From Nocardioides cavernae (lineage in GTDB: Bacteria; Actinomycetota; Actinomycetes; Propionibacteriales; Nocardioidaceae): a DNA stretch of 64,000 nucleotides. The notes beneath the pieces were generated by a model. The model ran no database searches. It saw only the letters and a program-made list of their open reading frames with translations, and had not been told where the DNA came from. The stretch's first letter is position 1. Each line of letters begins with the position of its first letter. This document shows, piece by piece, positions 63,782 to 64,000 of this stretch. The stretch lies in the NCBI RefSeq assembly GCF_016907475.1, contig NZ_JAFBCA010000001.1, positions 3,844,001 to 3,908,000 of the forward strand, given 5' to 3'. Both the position numbers and the translations under genes were made by a program.

Positions 63782-64000
63782 TCAGCCCCCGGCGCCGGCC
63801 TGACGCGGCGCGGTCGGGTCGTCCCCCTCGCCGCCGTGCTCACGGGCGACGTACTCCTCGATGTCCTCGATGTCGTCGCGGTTGCGCGTCGCGACCGCCA
63901 GCAGGTCGCTCATGGTCGCGACCTCCTCGACCTGCTCCTTGATGAACCACTGCATGAACTGCTCGGAGGCGAAGTCGCCCTCCTCGCGCGCGATGCGCAG
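63782..64000 (-). CDS. Ferritin, C-terminal part (5' end outside window)
   Basis: The last 72 residues of a ferritin. The segment EEGDFASEQFMQWFIKEQVE followed by EVATMSDLLAVATRNRD matches bacterial non-haem ferritin helix D and the end of the four-helix bundle. Glutamates of the ferroxidase region would be upstream. A disordered acidic tail (EHGGEGDDPTAPRQAGAGG) closes it. Stores iron in the cytoplasm. It lies 12 bp downstream, on the reverse strand, of the flavoprotein gene start. Confidence 0.88.
   Translation of the reverse strand: MRIAREEGDFASEQFMQWFIKEQVEEVATMSDLLAVATRNRDDIEDIEEYVAREHGGEGDDPTAPRQAGAGG

Overview
The window is 64 kb of very GC-rich, gene-dense DNA from an actinobacterium, most likely Nocardioides or a close relative in the Propionibacteriales. 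That is inferred, not shown, from four things: the GlgE-type glucan pathway, NucS, an ethylmalonyl-CoA type crotonyl-CoA carboxylase/reductase, and several TANNNT -10 boxes placed exactly six bases before a start codon (leaderless transcripts). No prophage, transposase, CRISPR array or rRNA operon was seen. The content is chromosomal and mostly metabolic.

Layout. 1-3.9 kb: end of a probable regulator, an MFS transporter, an SDR, an ankyrin protein and a VOC-DUF6226 fusion. 4.0-5.7 kb: rocD, then an unusual tandem array derived from a tRNA-Ala(GGC) gene. 5.8-9.4 kb: an overlapping minus-strand set proA - small membrane protein - nadD - rsfS - histidine phosphatase - DUF4112. 9.4-14 kb: a secreted protein, etfAB, a small membrane protein and an enoyl-CoA hydratase. 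14-19.7 kb: glgX, an AraC-DinB protein, an OhrR-like regulator with a palindromic operator, VOC and small proteins. 19.7-33.4 kb: the glucan/trehalose block, with glgP divergent from a large M36 metalloprotease, followed by the translationally overlapping operon glgE-treS-mak-glgB. 33.4-36.3 kb: a secreted cupredoxin-like protein and a multicopper oxidase carrying an extra N-terminal cupredoxin domain. 36.4-43.3 kb: a GNAT-Nudix fusion, ppdK, a thioredoxin-like protein, GtrA, a degenerate SDR and a Roadblock-like protein. 43.3-51.3 kb: meaB, acetyl-CoA acetyltransferase, a LamG protein, methylmalonyl-CoA epimerase, ccr, a Scy/FilP-like coiled-coil protein and an AI-2E family permease. 51.3-64 kb: EamA exporter, CGNR protein, hydrolase, LuxR-type ATPase regulator, VOC protein, a double 3-hydroxyacyl-CoA dehydrogenase, a GNAT-MOSC fusion, nucS, DUF952, a histidine phosphatase, an amino-acid-oxidase-like flavoprotein and the end of a ferritin.

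How genes fit together. GlgE, TreS, Mak, GlgB, GlgP and GlgX together cover trehalose to maltose to maltose-1-phosphate to branched alpha-glucan, and its breakdown. Ccr, epimerase, MeaB, thiolase, enoyl-CoA hydratase, hydroxyacyl-CoA dehydrogenase and ETF supply most of an acetyl-CoA/butyryl-CoA/ethylmalonyl-CoA and beta-oxidation network. The order thiolase - epimerase - coiled-coil protein resembles the Streptomyces locus holding the polar-growth proteins Scy and FilP.

Most notable non-coding signals: (i) a family of about 81-bp palindromic intergenic elements in four copies, with a fixed 46-47 base spacer and a central AGCRTG motif; (ii) the tRNA-Ala-derived array, in which two decayed tRNA copies each keep their own hairpin; (iii) a probable CTG start codon for the AI-2E permease; (iv) a 30-bp direct repeat flanking one VOC gene.
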